This document shows positions 35,501 to 48,600 of a stretch of 64,000 bases of DNA, piece by piece. Position 1 is the first letter of the stretch. The number at the start of each line of letters is the position of its first letter. The position numbers and the translations under genes were made by a program. The notes beneath the pieces were generated by a model. It ran no database searches. It was not told the origin of the DNA and saw only the letters and a program-made list of their open reading frames with translations. The stretch lies in contig CP142453.1 of the NCBI GenBank assembly GCA_038049695.1, positions 19,410,001 through 19,474,000 of the forward strand, in the 5' to 3' direction. Source of the stretch: Cinnamomum chago (lineage: Eukaryota; Streptophyta; Magnoliopsida; Laurales; Lauraceae).

Positions 35501-38129
35501 TTGGATCTGTTATCTAAAGCAATATTAAATTCTATTTGTTCTGATGTCTCTAGGTTTTAGCGCTGAAGTAAATCCATTGAGGTGCTCTTGACAGTTTTGA
35601 ATTTGACTTGATGAGGGTTCTGCTGTGATCTTCTCACTATGCATTCTAAATTGGTTATTTCAGGAACCTTTGGCCAGGTTTTGGAATGTTGGGATAGGGA
35701 AAGAAAAGAAATGGTAGCAATCAAAATTGTCCGTGGCATTAAGAAGTACCGAGAAGCTGCCATGATTGAAATTGATGTGCTGCAACAGCTTGGAAAACAC
35801 GACAAGAATGGTAGTCGGTAAGTATCATTCGTGTTCTGTTGCTTTTAATATATTTTGTCTTTCAGTATTAAAGTAGGTTTAAAATATATACATTGTAAGC
35901 GGGTGTATTCCTTGCAGTTGTGTGCAAATACGGAACTGGTTTGACTATCGTAACCATATCTGTATAGTAAGTATTTGATTGATTTGTGATGGATTGATTA
36001 TTTCCTCAATTTCCCAAATCTTTTTGGGAGTTAAAACCTGTGGATGGGTTTAAATGATTTTAACAGGTATTTGAGAAGCTTGGGCCAAGCTTATACGATT
36101 TTCTACGGAAAAACAATTATCGCTCATTTCCTATTGATCTAGTTCGCGAGCTTGGAAGACAACTATTGGAATGTGTAGCATGTGTGTAGACAATACTTCC
36201 ACAAGTTTATTTATTTATTTGCATTGAAGGCATCTGTTCTAGTAAAAATTCTCTTTACTTTTAAGCTAGCGGACTTACTGGTGGTTAGGTTTCTTACCAT
36301 TCATTGAATTTAACCCAATGTGATTTGAGTCTCAACTCATTCAATAATGGTTTTTAATTTAATTTCTTACGGTCTAGCCATGGGAACAGTTTTTCTAGTT
36401 TGGCTTATTCGCTGTCATTGATCTTGTTGCAGTTATGCATGATTTGCGTCTCATTCATACTGACTTGAAACCAGAGAACATACTTCTTGTTTCAGCAGAA
36501 TATGTAAAAGTGCCAGATCACAAGGTAAGTTAATTTTTTATTTTAAATGTTGAGTGGTGTTCCAAGTATTTTTTCAGCTCAAACCCTTGCAGTTAGAGGT
36601 AGTTTTCATACCAATGCGGAATTTGCTCCTCTCCTTTTGTCGGTGACCAGATATTGACTCCATTTCTTCTTACATTGTGGATCTTGCTGTACAGGTTTCA
36701 TCTCGTTCTCCTAGGGATGGTTCCTACTTTAAAAGGCTGCCAAAATCTAGTGCCATTAAGGTAATTGATTTTGGTAGCACGACCTATGATCACCAAGATC
36801 ATAGTTACATTGTGTCTACACGGCATTACAGGGCTCCTGAAGTTATTTTTGGTATGTTTACTTGCCAGACATTAATGTTTAGTGTTCTTTAATTGTTTGG
36901 GTGTATTTGTTTAAATGGACTCTTTTTTTTTTTTTTTTAATTGATGCCACTTTAGTAGTTGGAGATTAATCATTTGATTTATATATTGGTTATAGGGCTT
37001 GGATGGAGCTATCCGTGTGACATATGGAGCATTGGCTGTATCCTTGTGGAGTTATGCTCGGTAACTTGTTTTGAGCCCCTTTCAATTAAGTTTACTTGTT
37101 CAGGCGTTTCTACTGTTAAGGGAATAATTGTGTATGCATCCTACTCACAACGTTGCAGGGGGAAGCATTGTTTCAAACTCATGAGAACCTGGAGCACTTG
37201 GCCATGATGGAGAGGGTGTTAGGCCCTATGCCGCAGCACGTGCTGAAAAAAGCAGAGTGCGTTCTTTTGCACCTTTTGGACATTTGTTTTTTTTACATTG
37301 TTGGGTATGCATATAGAGATATATATATCTATATCTATATAGGGTAATATTCAAGTGGGAACTGTTCTCACATATTATGTGAGAACTTTTTTGTGGGGCC
37401 CAATTGTGGGCCCCATTTGGGGATGGGACAAGGGGGGATGGAAAGATCTATGTGAGACCACCCCAAGTATCAAGTTTGACCCTAAACTCATGCCCCTAAC
37501 CCCTTCATCCGTGGCCCACAAGTTTAATGACTTCATATTCAAAAAATTATTCAATCCTCGATCCAACGGTTCAATCCATTCGGATGTGTGCCAATCCTTG
37601 GGATTAGTGACTATAAAGGGGTCCCTATTGGTTGCTAGGTTTGGATGGGTTGTTAATTGGGCCTAACAAAAAAGTTCTCATATAATAGGTGGGAACTAGT
37701 TCTCACTTGAATATTTCCCATCTATATATATCTATATATGACATTGGAAACTCACTCATTTGGTGATTGATACCAGTAGACATGCGGAGAAGTACATCAG
37801 AAGAGGTAGATTAGACTGGCCTGAGGGTGCTGCATCGAGGGACAGCATTAGAGCTGTTTTGAAGTTGCCCCGTCTACAGGTATATTATTAGGGCGTTCAG
37901 AATTTTTTTGGTAGTGACTGTTGGTATTATAAAGCACTTTTGGGTGACATTTAACCTGTAACCTTTTTGCCTCTTCCAGAACCTTGTAATGCAGCATGTT
38001 GATCATTCGGCAGGGGATCTGATTGATCTTCTGCAGGGCCTTCTCAGATATGATCCGTCCGAGCGTTTGACTGCTCGGGAAGCCTTACGACACCCTTTCT
38101 TTACGAGGGATCACCACCGGCGGTTGTAA
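32543..38129 (+). CDS. AFC2: LAMMER/CLK-type dual-specificity kinase, AFC2-like, 12 exons
   Basis: Exons: 32543-32632, 34496-34688, 35453-35479, 35664-35817, 35918-35966, 36067-36181, 36433-36524, 36695-36851, 36996-37060, 37159-37256, 37777-37879 and 37980-38129. All introns are GT-AG and the sum is 430 codons, close to Arabidopsis AFC2. The N-terminus ([15 protein letters not shown]) is basic and nuclear-signal-like. The kinase domain shows GEGTFGQV (102-109), the ATP-binding Lys124 in VAIK, the catalytic loop HTDLKPEN (218-225), DFG at 265-267, and the family signature [12 protein letters not shown] (326-337). LAMMER kinases phosphorylate SR splicing factors in the nucleus, and plant AFC kinases are linked to temperature-dependent alternative splicing. 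No break is visible. Intron 1 is long (1863 bp) and intron 10 carries a MITE. The family is certain. The choice of AFC2 over AFC1 rests on length and the N-terminus. Confidence 0.95.
37342..37719. mobile_element. 378-bp MITE in intron 10 of the kinase gene, 9-bp target duplication
   Basis: The ends GGGTAATATTCAAGTGGGAA and the inverse copy (TTCTCACTTGAATATTTCCC) form terminal repeats of about 50 bp. They include TTCTCACATATTATGTGAGA-like inner palindromes. ATCTATATA flanks both sides (37333-37341 and 37720-37728). A 9-bp duplication with GGG...CCC termini fits a Mutator-type MITE. It lies between intact splice sites and leaves the coding sequence untouched. Confidence 0.87.
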
Positions 38130-40151
38130 CCAAGAGTCATGACCATCCTGGTTGTGATGATAAAAACGCCGTCAGCTCTAGGTCCATCACCAAATTGGTT
38201 TGGGCTGCTGTTGCTTGCGAGTGAAGATGAGTGCGCTCTGCATGCCTTGTTGGGTTTTGACTTTGTGATGGCGTGTGAATCCAATGTAAAGCGGATGGTG
38301 GTGCCCATAGTAACGACTTGTGCGCACCTTGTACTATATGATGATTGTGGAGTTTAATTATTATTACACAATTTGTGTTCTCTGTAAAATCACAATGTTT
38401 TTCCATTCCCATCGAAACCCTCATTAGCCCACTTGATTTAACCAGCAGCCTTAACAGTTGAAACCATGTTAACAGTTGTTATAGGTCTTTCTTGAGATCA
38501 CGGAATGAAAAGATATTATCCAAGGGGCTACACTGCTGCGAGGTGGCCCCCAGTGGTGAACTGTACCTATTAAGAGTCAACATTTTCGCCAAATTAAGTT
38601 GCTATAAATTGTTCTAAATTACTCTTTCTAGTTCTTAGTAAAAGAACGATCTAGGCTTCCACGGTACTCTCTTTGATACTTTACTCGACCATGACAGAAG
38701 CCACATCACACCTATCGAGCATAATGCTGTGCTGCTAAATGAAAGGTTGAGATGTGACTCTCGAGGCTTTACTCTCGGCAAGTAGCTATTAACCAACCCA
38801 TATTATGAAACTGCCGTATGGAGGCATGAATGGATGTTTTTCACCCATCAAATTATGCAGCGAAGGTCAGTCTTTACTCGAAATAATTTGAGTTCATATA
38901 TTTAGAGTCCCTATGCATTGCGTGCGATGTATGAGATGGTCTTTTTGTTCCAGTTGCATTGAGTTGACCAGCATGAGTACAGTTGGAACGAGTGAAATAT
39001 CTTTGTCCTTCATTTTGAGCATGTATGTCCTTCCCTCACCAAAGTGGCCCGAGCCCAGGGATGGATGGATGGATACACATGAATATTCTCTTGAATAAAA
39101 AACTCTTCTTAGTGTCTTGAGTCTCATCGGGCATTATTAGTAAATCTCTGCTTTGAATGTTTGACATTCATGGTTAATGTCCCTTTTTCAATCAAACTAA
39201 AATATTCATGCATGTGAAGAACTCATCCTACACCCAGCCAACTAGTTAAGAACAAATCTATAACACAAATCAAATTTGTTAGTACACATAATTGAGTTTA
39301 AGTGATCATCTTCACCCCAACAATGAACTACAAGATCTAGCTCAATTGTGACTATTCACTGGAGGAATAGGTGATCCAGTTACCACATTTCTGATATGTT
39401 CACAATCACAAAAGGTGCCCCACTTTGTAATGGGTTACATATTCACAATAAAGAAAAGTTGGCCTGCACTATAATTTCTATCAAGGTGACCCCACACTAT
39501 ATTCCTATAAAAGTGGACCTCCAAACATGTTATACACGACAATGTTCGAGCACATCATAATCCCAGTGAATTTTGAACACCACCAAACGGGCCTTTAGTT
39601 TCACACGACCACCAAAGGAAAAGTACTGTAGCACTGTACCGATATTGGGGAAAAAAAAAGTACCGGACTCTTGGTCAGCTGGTGGAGGGACACTTCTTAT
39701 TTTGCTTGCAAAGTTGGACTATGGGTCGGGACTCGGGAGTAAGACCTTGCCAAGTTGAGCATGTTTGTGCGTCACTCAAAGTTATGCCTTGTAATGAAAG
39801 ACAAGGAAGCTATAACCAACGCATTATTCATCTATGTAGAAGAAGAAGAACAACAACAACAACATATAATGAACATCATCATTGTGTTCCTCTCAATATT
39901 GACCCCCATAAGAACCAACAATTTGACTCCAACATTCAAAGATCTTCCTCAACAATCCCCGCCGATGAATGCCGTAGACCTCATCACCATGCAACCCCAT
40001 TCACAAATAAAAGCAATACCAATGATTACTCATGATAAGATCAACTTAAAAACAAAACTAATAAGGAGAAAAAAGAGGAAGAGAGAGAGAGAGAGAATTG
40101 AGATGATTGAATGGATGAAGGGGGTCCTCGGGAAGTGTTTTTTTAGTTCTC
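38130..40151. other. 3' UTR of the kinase gene, then intergenic
   Basis: 38130 to about 38420 is probably kinase 3' UTR. Beyond that no gene is seen. 39420-39560 resembles the 6880-7735 minisatellite in inverse orientation (for example CCTATAAAAGTGG and CCCCACACTATA). A (GA)n tract lies near 40082. Confidence 0.5.
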
Positions 40152-40868
40152 TTAACGTTTTGTTATGCATTTACTTGACAAAAGAGCCCCGCCGGGAGGA
40201 CTGCTCACCACAATGCTACAGCGGCCATGCAACCAATATTTGAAATGCAAGAAGTTCCTCCCCAGAGATGACTTTGCTCTAAACGACCCCTTCACGTCCA
40301 AGGAGATACTGCTGTTGGCCAACTCATTTCTCAGCTGTTCCATCTCCCCCGTGTGGAGGGCCACTTGGCTCGACACCATGTGGAAGTACCCGAGCTTCGC
40401 CTCCAACCTCACCTCAGAGAAAGGATCCACAGCAGTGGTTGCGATTAGCGTGGTCCTATAGTAGAGGTCGACCTCAAAGATGTCAAAAGAGATGTCGATC
40501 TTCTTGTTGGGATTCGAGATGTTGGCGAGGAAGGTGAGGTCGGCGTTTAGGAGGGAGCCCATGTCGATGTAAGCTGTGTTGAGGGTGGCGCTCGAGATTT
40601 CGAACCGTGGGCTACGCGGACGGAAGATGAGGTAGACGATGACGACGGCTAGGCCCCCAACAATGATCAAGACCCATAGTAGGGTGCAGATCACCCCGAT
40701 AAGCCATGTTAGGGTGGTGGTTGGACGTTTGTTTAGCAAGCCTTTTCCGGAGTGCAGGAGGCCTTTCGATGGCTGGTTGTGGGTTGGTAGGGGTCTTTGG
40801 TCTGGGGGGTGGGTCTCTTTCAACGGCTGGTTCAGATGTGGTTGGTGAAGTCGGTCTTCATGGGACAT
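40152..40868 (-). CDS. LEA2-domain NDR1/HIN1-like (NHL) membrane protein
   Basis: A single-exon frame of 238 residues from ATG 40866-40868. An in-frame extension upstream would need a TTG start and is rejected. The N-terminal 50 residues are hydrophilic and rich in His, Pro and Gln. A transmembrane helix follows (about 53-83, TWLIGVICTLLWVLIIVGG), then a LEA2-type beta-sandwich. Its conserved features include SPRFEISSATL, LTFLANISNPNKKI and a C-terminal hydrophobic tail. NHL proteins sit in the plasma membrane as type II proteins, and several act in pathogen or stress responses. NDR1 is the best known. The 5' leader on the minus strand (40869-40970) is pyrimidine-rich and plausible as a UTR. 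The frame is intact. The specific role is unknown. Confidence 0.88.
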   Translation of the reverse strand: MSHEDRLHQPHLNQPLKETHPPDQRPLPTHNQPSKGLLHSGKGLLNKRPTTTLTWLIGVICTLLWVLIIVGGLAVVIVYLIFRPRSPRFEISSATLNTAYIDMGSLLNADLTFLANISNPNKKIDISFDIFEVDLYYRTTLIATTAVDPFSEVRLEAKLGYFHMVSSQVALHTGEMEQLRNELANSSISLDVKGSFRAKSSLGRNFLHFKYWLHGRCSIVVSSPPGGALLSSKCITKR

Positions 40869-43800
40869 GGTGGTTAGCAATGGAAAAAGAGGAAGAAGAA
40901 GACAGAAATTGGAATGGGAGGGAGATGGAGGAGGTTAACAGAGGAGGAGATGAAGATGGGAGTCAGACGTAAGCAAAGAATCTAGTTATTGAAAAGAAGA
41001 ACAATAAAAAAAATTCAAGAATCTAAGATGAGTCGTAAATTGTAACAAAGCTATGTTAGCACTACAAGTAATGTACTGATACCAATGGGGCCATAGCTTA
41101 AAAAGGGAGCTGGATCATCTACTGCTTCCTCAGCCTTCTTGCTGCTTTTTTTTTTTTTTTTTTGAAAGTAGGAAACTGCTGCTTTTTAAAATATGAACTG
41201 TGGCAGAATTTACAAGGCTCACTGATCCAACAAAGTTATTACACCCGAAAATTAAATGGACTGAGTTTGGACAAGCTTCACCCCGGGCCCCTGTTCGTAG
41301 TGCAATGTTTTTTACATTGGTAGTTTCTTTGGAACTACAGGAGCCCAAGCTAGCCCATGAACAATCCTGTTGGTACTGCAAAACAAGCTAGACAGGTGCA
41401 CTGCCCTGAGTCCAATTTGCGGTGCCCTTCCCTCCACGCTCACCCATGATATCACCACCTAGTTGGCATTTGATCTATATAATTGTGATAGTTAGAGACA
41501 TTAATCACTGAAAGAGCGATTAGCAGATGGCGCAAGCTAGTCGCCAAGGGACCCCACCACTTCAAGTTTAAGGAACATTGTATGAAGTGACCAAGGCACC
41601 AATGCCTTAGCCATCAAAAGACATCTGCATGTCACAGCACGCTAGGAAGGGGCCAGCTCTTTTTTACACCCAAAACATCCAAAAATAGTAAGTATGAGCA
41701 CTGAAAAACTTTAATTCAAAGAAAGCTTCCTACAGCACTCCTTTCTGCCTTTCTTCTCCACTCACTTCACAGGGGATAAACAGTGACTGATATTGCTGGT
41801 CAGCTGCCAAATTGTCTGTGATAACCACTCCGCCCCCACAAAAAAAAGGAAAAGAAAAAGAAACCACAAGACTTGAAGAGGCAAGAGCAAAGCAGAGAGC
41901 TCACACTTTTAAATGTATTCTACATTTGATTTTGACTATCATGAACAATAAATCTTAGATCAATCCCCATAATATATGCTCTATTTCTCGAGGGGAAATT
42001 TTGTGTCATCATTGGTGCAGTAATAAATTAAGTCCTCAATTTTCTCATATCCACCACAATAATTTCAAAATTGCAACCACTACCAATTGGAATCACCAAA
42101 TCAGCTCCCATACACCACATAAAAGAGCCAATCCAAGGTCATTTCTAGATGTCTTTTATGTGAAAATTTTAAGAGCATAAGAACAATGCCTTGCATAGCT
42201 TATCAACCTAGTGGGTTATCCAGACTCGGTTGGTAGCCAGGTTGAGTCTTCCAAGAATTAACCATGTTAACCATGGTTAACTAGGTGGGTGATTAAATTT
42301 ATTTTTGTATCTTTTATATAACTAAAACATAAAAATATGTAAGTTTCATAGAGAAACGGATCTACAAAACTGCCCTATTAACAGTTTATTTTTTTAGTAT
42401 TATTACCATTTTTGTTATCAATGCGAGATTTGTATATAATGTGCTTTTCACCCCCTCCAATATGGAAGAATAAAATGCCTTGGGACAACCCAAGCACCTC
42501 AAACTGACCAAGGCAAGTCAAGCCAGCTATATGGGTCAACAAGGTTTCAACCAAAACTCATCCAGGCTGAGTTCAACCAGACAACCGCCCAATATATGGC
42601 CAAGTTGAAAACTATGATGCCTTGCAACCTTTATTGTGGTATGGCATTTGCATGCCCTTCTAAGTCAAGACTTTTAAGACCTAGTCCGGTTCCAAACTCG
42701 AGTAAATTCCTCCAGAGCAGCCCCCTGGAGTGAGATACGGAATCCTTTCACCATTAGAATTCGTAAAAAAACTCTAAAAAACATTTGTCGTGTCAAAACC
42801 AAACATTTTGAACCCCTGCTTTCTCTGTGCTAAACTACACTAATTGAAGATTAAAACTTCATCCAAATTAGTATATACTGACGACCAAAAACAAAACAAT
42901 TCACTTGCATTATACTCGCTTTGGCATAGAATTAGTTTGGTCTTGCCTCAACATTGTTTTCACTAGTTTACACAAAAAAAAAAAAAAAAAAACATATTTT
43001 CAATATTTCAAAAATCTAAACATTCAAATCCAAATAATCTAAACTAAACCAACTTGAATGCAAACAAAAAATTATTCAGGAACAAACTGTGTAAACATGA
43101 ACAACCCACAGCTTTGGACAACCCTACACTAAACAAAGAAACCCAATCATGCAAGCTCAAACATCTAATCCACATCAATCTACCTACAGTCATTGACACC
43201 GAACCTTCAAACCTATGATGCCTGGATACATCATAGATACAGGTACAACAAGGGCACACTATGGATATGGCAGGGCCCTAGATTTTACATAAAAAGTGAA
43301 GTATAAAATATGATCTGACACGATATGAAGCCTATTTTGAAGTATCTGGTATCATAGGTTCAAATTCAACAATATAGAACCATATATATCAAAATACCAA
43401 TGCCTAATCATTCAATTCAATAAAATACATTCCAAACTCGACCAGCTATATAAATCATTATGCACAACCATCGACTCAGCTCCTAACCTAAGTCAAACAC
43501 AAAATCAATACTAAATGTCCAGACAGAAAATGACTACATCAATGATCAATCACCTATAACAAATGACCTACAAGCCCAAAAAAAGAGGGAAAAAAAAAGA
43601 CCCTAAATGAACACCACCACCCCTCTTCCAAAAGAACACACCCCTGCAGTCTACACCTAAATTAACCTTTACCATCTATGCAAAAATAACACAGAATACA
43701 AATCTCCCAACAATATGATGGAAGAATCCACCCAAGCTTACACCTTTTTCCAATTTGTGGAGAGTTTTTGGGCCTTTACATGTAATCACCTGTTGTAGAT

Positions 43801-44139
43801 CAACTGCTTGTATATACCTTTTGAAAGAGAGTACATTAGCGTGGTCCACATCTATGCCAACACAACAGATTGGAATTTTTAAAGATCTGATAAAAGAAAT
43901 TCTCAATCAACATATTACCTTAACCCAAATCCAACTCATATACCATGACTTGGCCAACACTAAACATAAACCCGATGAAGAATTTGAAATTTTTTTAAAC
44001 TAATGGAGCCAGTGCATGCTAAATCCCAAAAGCAATTTTTCTTTTTTTAAAAAGTAATCATAATAATAAATTGATGAAAACAAAGTGTTTAGGATGGTGA
44101 TTATCAATTTTTATAGACCCCTGTAACCCTTTTCTCCCT
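40869..44139. other. gene-poor intergenic DNA
   Basis: No gene is seen over 3.2 kb. A T-run at 41145-41163 and an A-run at 42973-42992 may mark old retroposon tails. Short open frames on either strand carry no recognisable domain. Confidence 0.5.
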
Positions 44140-44319
44140 AGACATGGTTCAAACGTTTTTTTGAGGAAGGTAACAGGTAATTATATTAAGGAAGAGAACA
44201 AAGAATAATAAAAGAAATGACAACAAAATGAATAAAGAAGGGTATAAAAGCATTATACCCCACCAAAACAAGCCAACAAAAAACTAGATAAAAGCAACCA
44301 AAGGTGACTCCCCATCAAC

Positions 44320-44824
44320 TAGGGGTGCACAAAAAATCTGCCAATCCGTAAAACCAATCCGATCCGATCCACAGATTTTTAACCGAACCGAAGGTAAACG
44401 GATTGGTGACAAATTGAAAATCTTGTAATCCGTTAGCAATGGATCAGTGACGGATTTCACCCTCAATCCGCGGATTCAATCCAATCTGATATGTTGACAT
44501 TAAATATAAATAAAAAAAATTTAAGGGGTCTAAATATAAGTTAAGACGTCTAAACTTAAGGGGTCTAAATATAAGTTAAGGGGTCTAAATATATTTGTAA
44601 TTTGTATTTTTTTTTTTTTGTGAATTGTTAGATCTCTTTCTTTAACATTAGATTCAACGGTTTGAACGGATTAAACCAATCCGATCTGATCCTCCACGGA
44701 TTGGATCGGATCGGTTTTTAACAGCCACAGATTGGTGACGAATTCCAAATCCATCAATCCGTAGGTAACGGATTGGTGACGGATTTGGCCTAATCCGCAC
44801 CAATCCAATCCGTGTACACCCCTA
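44320..44824. mobile_element. hAT-like MITE nested in the LINE
   Basis: The terminal inverted repeats are TAGGGGTGCAC and GTACACCCCTA. The subterminal regions are full of CCAATCCG and ATCCGATCC motifs in both orientations. Inside, GGGGTCTAAATATAAGTTAA is repeated. TAGGGGTG-type ends are typical of the hAT superfamily. The expected 8-bp duplication is not visible, since the right flank has been replaced by an inverted copy of LINE sequence. Confidence 0.7.
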
Positions 44825-44825
44825 G

Positions 44826-45132
44826 TTTTTTCATCTTCATTTCAAGGCAAGCACATTGTGGAAAGTGATTCTTCGAATGCTATCTCTTCTCAAAGTGTTA
44901 GGCCATGGCAATTCCATTTTCTTTTCATATTCAACCCTTTGCTTTGCTAATCCATCTGCCATCTTGTTTGCACTCCTACTAACATGCTTGAAAGAAATTT
45001 GGGAAGGCCTTGCCAAAAACTTAATCTCCATGAAAAGAAAATGGAATTGCCATGGCCTAACACTTTGACAAGAGATAGAATTTGAAGAATCACTTTCCAC
45101 AATGTGCTTGCCTTGAAATGAAGATGAAAAAA
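44826..45132. repeat. 103-bp inverted duplication of RNase H codons
   Basis: 44826-44928 is an inverted copy of 45030-45132 with about three mismatches. A spacer of 101 bp separates the two. The right arm is part of the LINE RNase H frame. The left arm directly abuts the right end of the hAT-like MITE. Confidence 0.9.
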
Positions 45133-45642
45133 CCCGAAGAGCTTGCAAAATAGCTAGAACCCCCGCTTCATTTGATTCCTTTATCCCCACATTCCTAGTA
45201 AAAATAAACATCACCTCTCCTTTGTTATTTCGAAGAACTCCCCCTATACCAGCTGGACCTAGCTTACCCCTTGTGGCCCCATCTACATTAAAATTCATAA
45301 CATCATCTAGAGGGGGAGACCGAATGACCAATCATCCCCTATCCCTCGAGGGATCATAAACCAACGAGGCACCCCAATTATGAATGATATCGTGCAAGTG
45401 CAAATTTTGATATTCTATTCTAGATGAAACCCAATTGAGTATATAGAGCAACGCCCCATTTAAGAGATCGTCAAAAGAGCGCCTAGAGCCTTTAAAAATC
45501 CTATTATTGTGCCCCTTCCATAGAGACCATAGAATAGCTGAAGGAACGAGACTCCAAAGAATACGACGACACCCGTAAAAAAGGATTCATCCTCCAAGAC
45601 TCAATCAACCCGCACAAGAATCCTGGAAGACATGGTTCGAAC

Positions 45643-48600
45643 ATTCCAAAAGTTATATCAAAGGGGAACTCATGTGAACAAGAACATTCCAGTGGGAACC
45701 TTCAACCATCCAAATTCAAACTCTAATTGGGGGAAATGAAACCAATCTATTAAAGAGTGGATCGCCGACTGCCACAACAATATGATAAACCTAATGACAG
45801 CTCTAACAATTTGCCTTCTACCCATCTCTAGTTTCCACTCGACGTTGCTTTTTAATCAACACATGATAAATCAAAACAACAACAAAACTTAGACCTATCA
45901 AGTATCAACATTAAAATAGAAGTGCTCCAACATTGACCTACAATCATCAAAGCCAATCACAATCAACACCACCAATGTAAAACTATACCAACATAGCAAC
46001 CATGTTGACTCATTCCCGTGTGGCAGTCATTGGGTCAAATTCTACAAACCACCATGACGCTTCTTCCAACCATGTTAAATGTTGCAAACCTGCCCCACCC
46101 ATTAACACAAATTCAACAATGATCACATAAAATGACACATCCATGATATTTTTATGAAGACTAAACCACCTTGGGATGACAAAACATAAGTTAAGAGGCC
46201 ACCAATCAAATCCTGTATTATTCTTCATCTAGGACACCACAAACAACCGAAAACAACTGCTCACCCTTCAGAACCATCACAAACAAGCAACAAAGCAAGT
46301 CTATCATTATGAAGACCTATCACTTCATTCGATCAACAAATAATACACATGACACCGAATTGTATCAATCCTCAAACATTAAAAAGCTTCTCAAATCCTA
46401 ACTACCTTCACTGTGAAGGATCAATAGTTTCAAAGACTAAGACAAGTATAGAGTCTTCAATTAAACCAGAAACATCAAAATCTAAATCATTTGAAAACAA
46501 TCAATCATGAGAAACACAAATCTCTCCTCTACAGACATCACAATCCACTTCCCTAATCAAAGTAACAGAATCCAAAAACCAGAGATCATGAAAATTCAAC
46601 CAGAACCCATGAACTCACTTGTGACATCAACATCAATGATCATCAATGCATATACCAAAAGGAAAGAGTAAAACCCGCCAAAAACAAAATGAAACCCCAT
46701 CATGTGACAACTGACAACAAACAGGAACATTTCACCCGAGAATCTGAAACAATAGACCTAGAACAAACAACCCTTATTTCAACCTCAAGTGTGTTGATCT
46801 ATCAGAAGAAAATGGCATGACAGAAGCAAGACTTGCAGATAGACCTAGTGAAGTAAACATTGATCTTCATGACCAGCCATCTAATCTTCTTACACATCCA
46901 GGACAGGACCAACTGGTTGAAGAACTTACATGAATGACCATCATTCATCCAGATACTGTGTGTATAGTGTGGCTAGCTTCATTTCATCATTCAAATAGTG
47001 CTATTGTATCTTACTTATAACCAACACTAGGGAAAAGGACTCTGATACAGAGGACAAGATGATCTAAATGTTACAAGCAATTGAAATGCAGATTTGAGCG
47101 ATGAAGGCAGTCAGCCAGTGGCTACTGTATGTTTCTTGGTTATCATTTGGTAACATGCAAGAGCAAGAAATAGTCGGCTGTAGTTCGTTCTAGTGTGAAG
47201 GTAGAGCCACATGAGAGATGACGTGGTTGCAGTCCTCAGTTTGAAAAATGAGGTTCCAGATATCTTCTCCTATGAAGCTGCAAGCCTGCAACGATTATCA
47301 AGCAGCTATCCACAATAGCTCATGTTTTTCACTTAGGAAAAAAAAAAACTAGGTGGATTGTCACTTTGCACATGAAAATGTTACAGTGAAGACTGACTGC
47401 CTTTTATGATCAGCTAAGCTGGATATGTATGATATTCATGATTTAGCTTGAGGGGAACTATTATGAATGACCCTTTTTGCCACATAGGCATGAGTGCCTA
47501 CAGCAGCATGGACATATTGCACTATATATATCCAAATGATATATATCTTTGGAGGTTCCTCTTGTCGCTTTTAATGCAAGAGATATAAGAATTTACTCTT
47601 TGTAAGATTGATTCTCAATTATAGTTATGACTTATGAGCTGGGGTCTATTACCCACACAGGAGATGCACACCTGCTTCAGTAAATCTACTCTCTCTCTCT
47701 CATTGTCCATTTTCATTATCATTTTGGTTTGTCACGAGGAACAAATGGGAAGAGGCCCATTCGTGGTGGAAGAGCTATGCCTATGATGCAGCCATGGGCC
47801 TCAGGATCTACATAAGGAGTCCCAAGAAAAGGCACACTATTAGCCAGCCCATCGGGCCCAACCCGTGGCAGGGCACTCATAAAGCCAGTCCATAGTGGGC
47901 TAGCCCATTGTCCCAAACCCATAATGACTGAACCATTGGGTCTAACCCACAAACAGCCAGCACAATAGCCCAACTATGCTTTTTTTTATTAGTATGTAGC
48001 TTTCCAACAAAGTTTCCTAGATCTAGATAAGATCTAGCAAGATAACTGACTGACACTCAGTCAAATGGGATAATTGATTCAATCAAATATGATAATTGAT
48101 TGACAAGTAATCAATGAAAGAGAGAATATTAAGCACCAAAAGATTGGTATGTGATCAATTCATAGAGGGAAAAAGGGAAATCTTGTCTGGGTACCCAATA
48201 GGCAGGATTGACTTTCTCTCCTCTATGAATACTTCGTATTCTCTCAGTTGTGAATCAAGGAAAACTTGTGCCTTTCCCTCTAACTGTCGTGAATGGATTT
48301 GAGCAAGTGTTATCTCCTGTGTGAAGATTCCTTGGGTTGCCAATGTTTATGACTCCAAAGGCTGAGCATCTATCATGATGTGTCAAGCCTTCATCCATCT
48401 TGGGTCCCATCAAGTTGGGCATACAAAGCGTGTTTTAAGTTACCACAACCAGGGCACATGGCCTTTTTAAAGTCCCGACAACCAGGGCGCACCTTGTAGG
48501 ACAGTTACAATCAGCAAGGAGCATGTGGGATCATATCTCGCTTCCGGGATGATGATCAAATTGCATTTATTACTGTCAACAGCACAATGTACAAAGATCA

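Larger units (their letters stand above)
44155..45627 (-). mobile_element. 5'-truncated LINE on the minus strand, with nested insertion
   Basis: The element is flanked by AGACATGGTTCAAAC (44140-44154) and AGACATGGTTCGAAC (45628-45642), 14 of 15 identical, with a short A-tail on the minus strand near 44155. Read on the minus strand it encodes the linker WSLWKGHNNRIFKG (near 45520). A TGA follows near 45333, then an RNase H domain opening at MNFNVDGATRG and ending at MADGLAKQ (about 45300-44970). The LINE ORF2 remnant is thus interrupted by at least one stop. A hAT-like MITE and an inverted duplication disrupt its 3' part. Confidence 0.85.

Noticed and set aside
40869..40880. N-terminal extension of the LEA2 protein (four extra codons)
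   Set aside because: It would start at TTG. The first ATG in frame is at 40866-40868 and is the plausible plant start.
41130..41391. Short open frames beside the T-run at 41145
   Set aside because: No domain, low complexity, and one includes a lysine run from the homopolymer.
48000..48343. Possible LTR based on composition and an open frame
   Set aside because: No TG...CA ends, target duplication or primer site could be identified.
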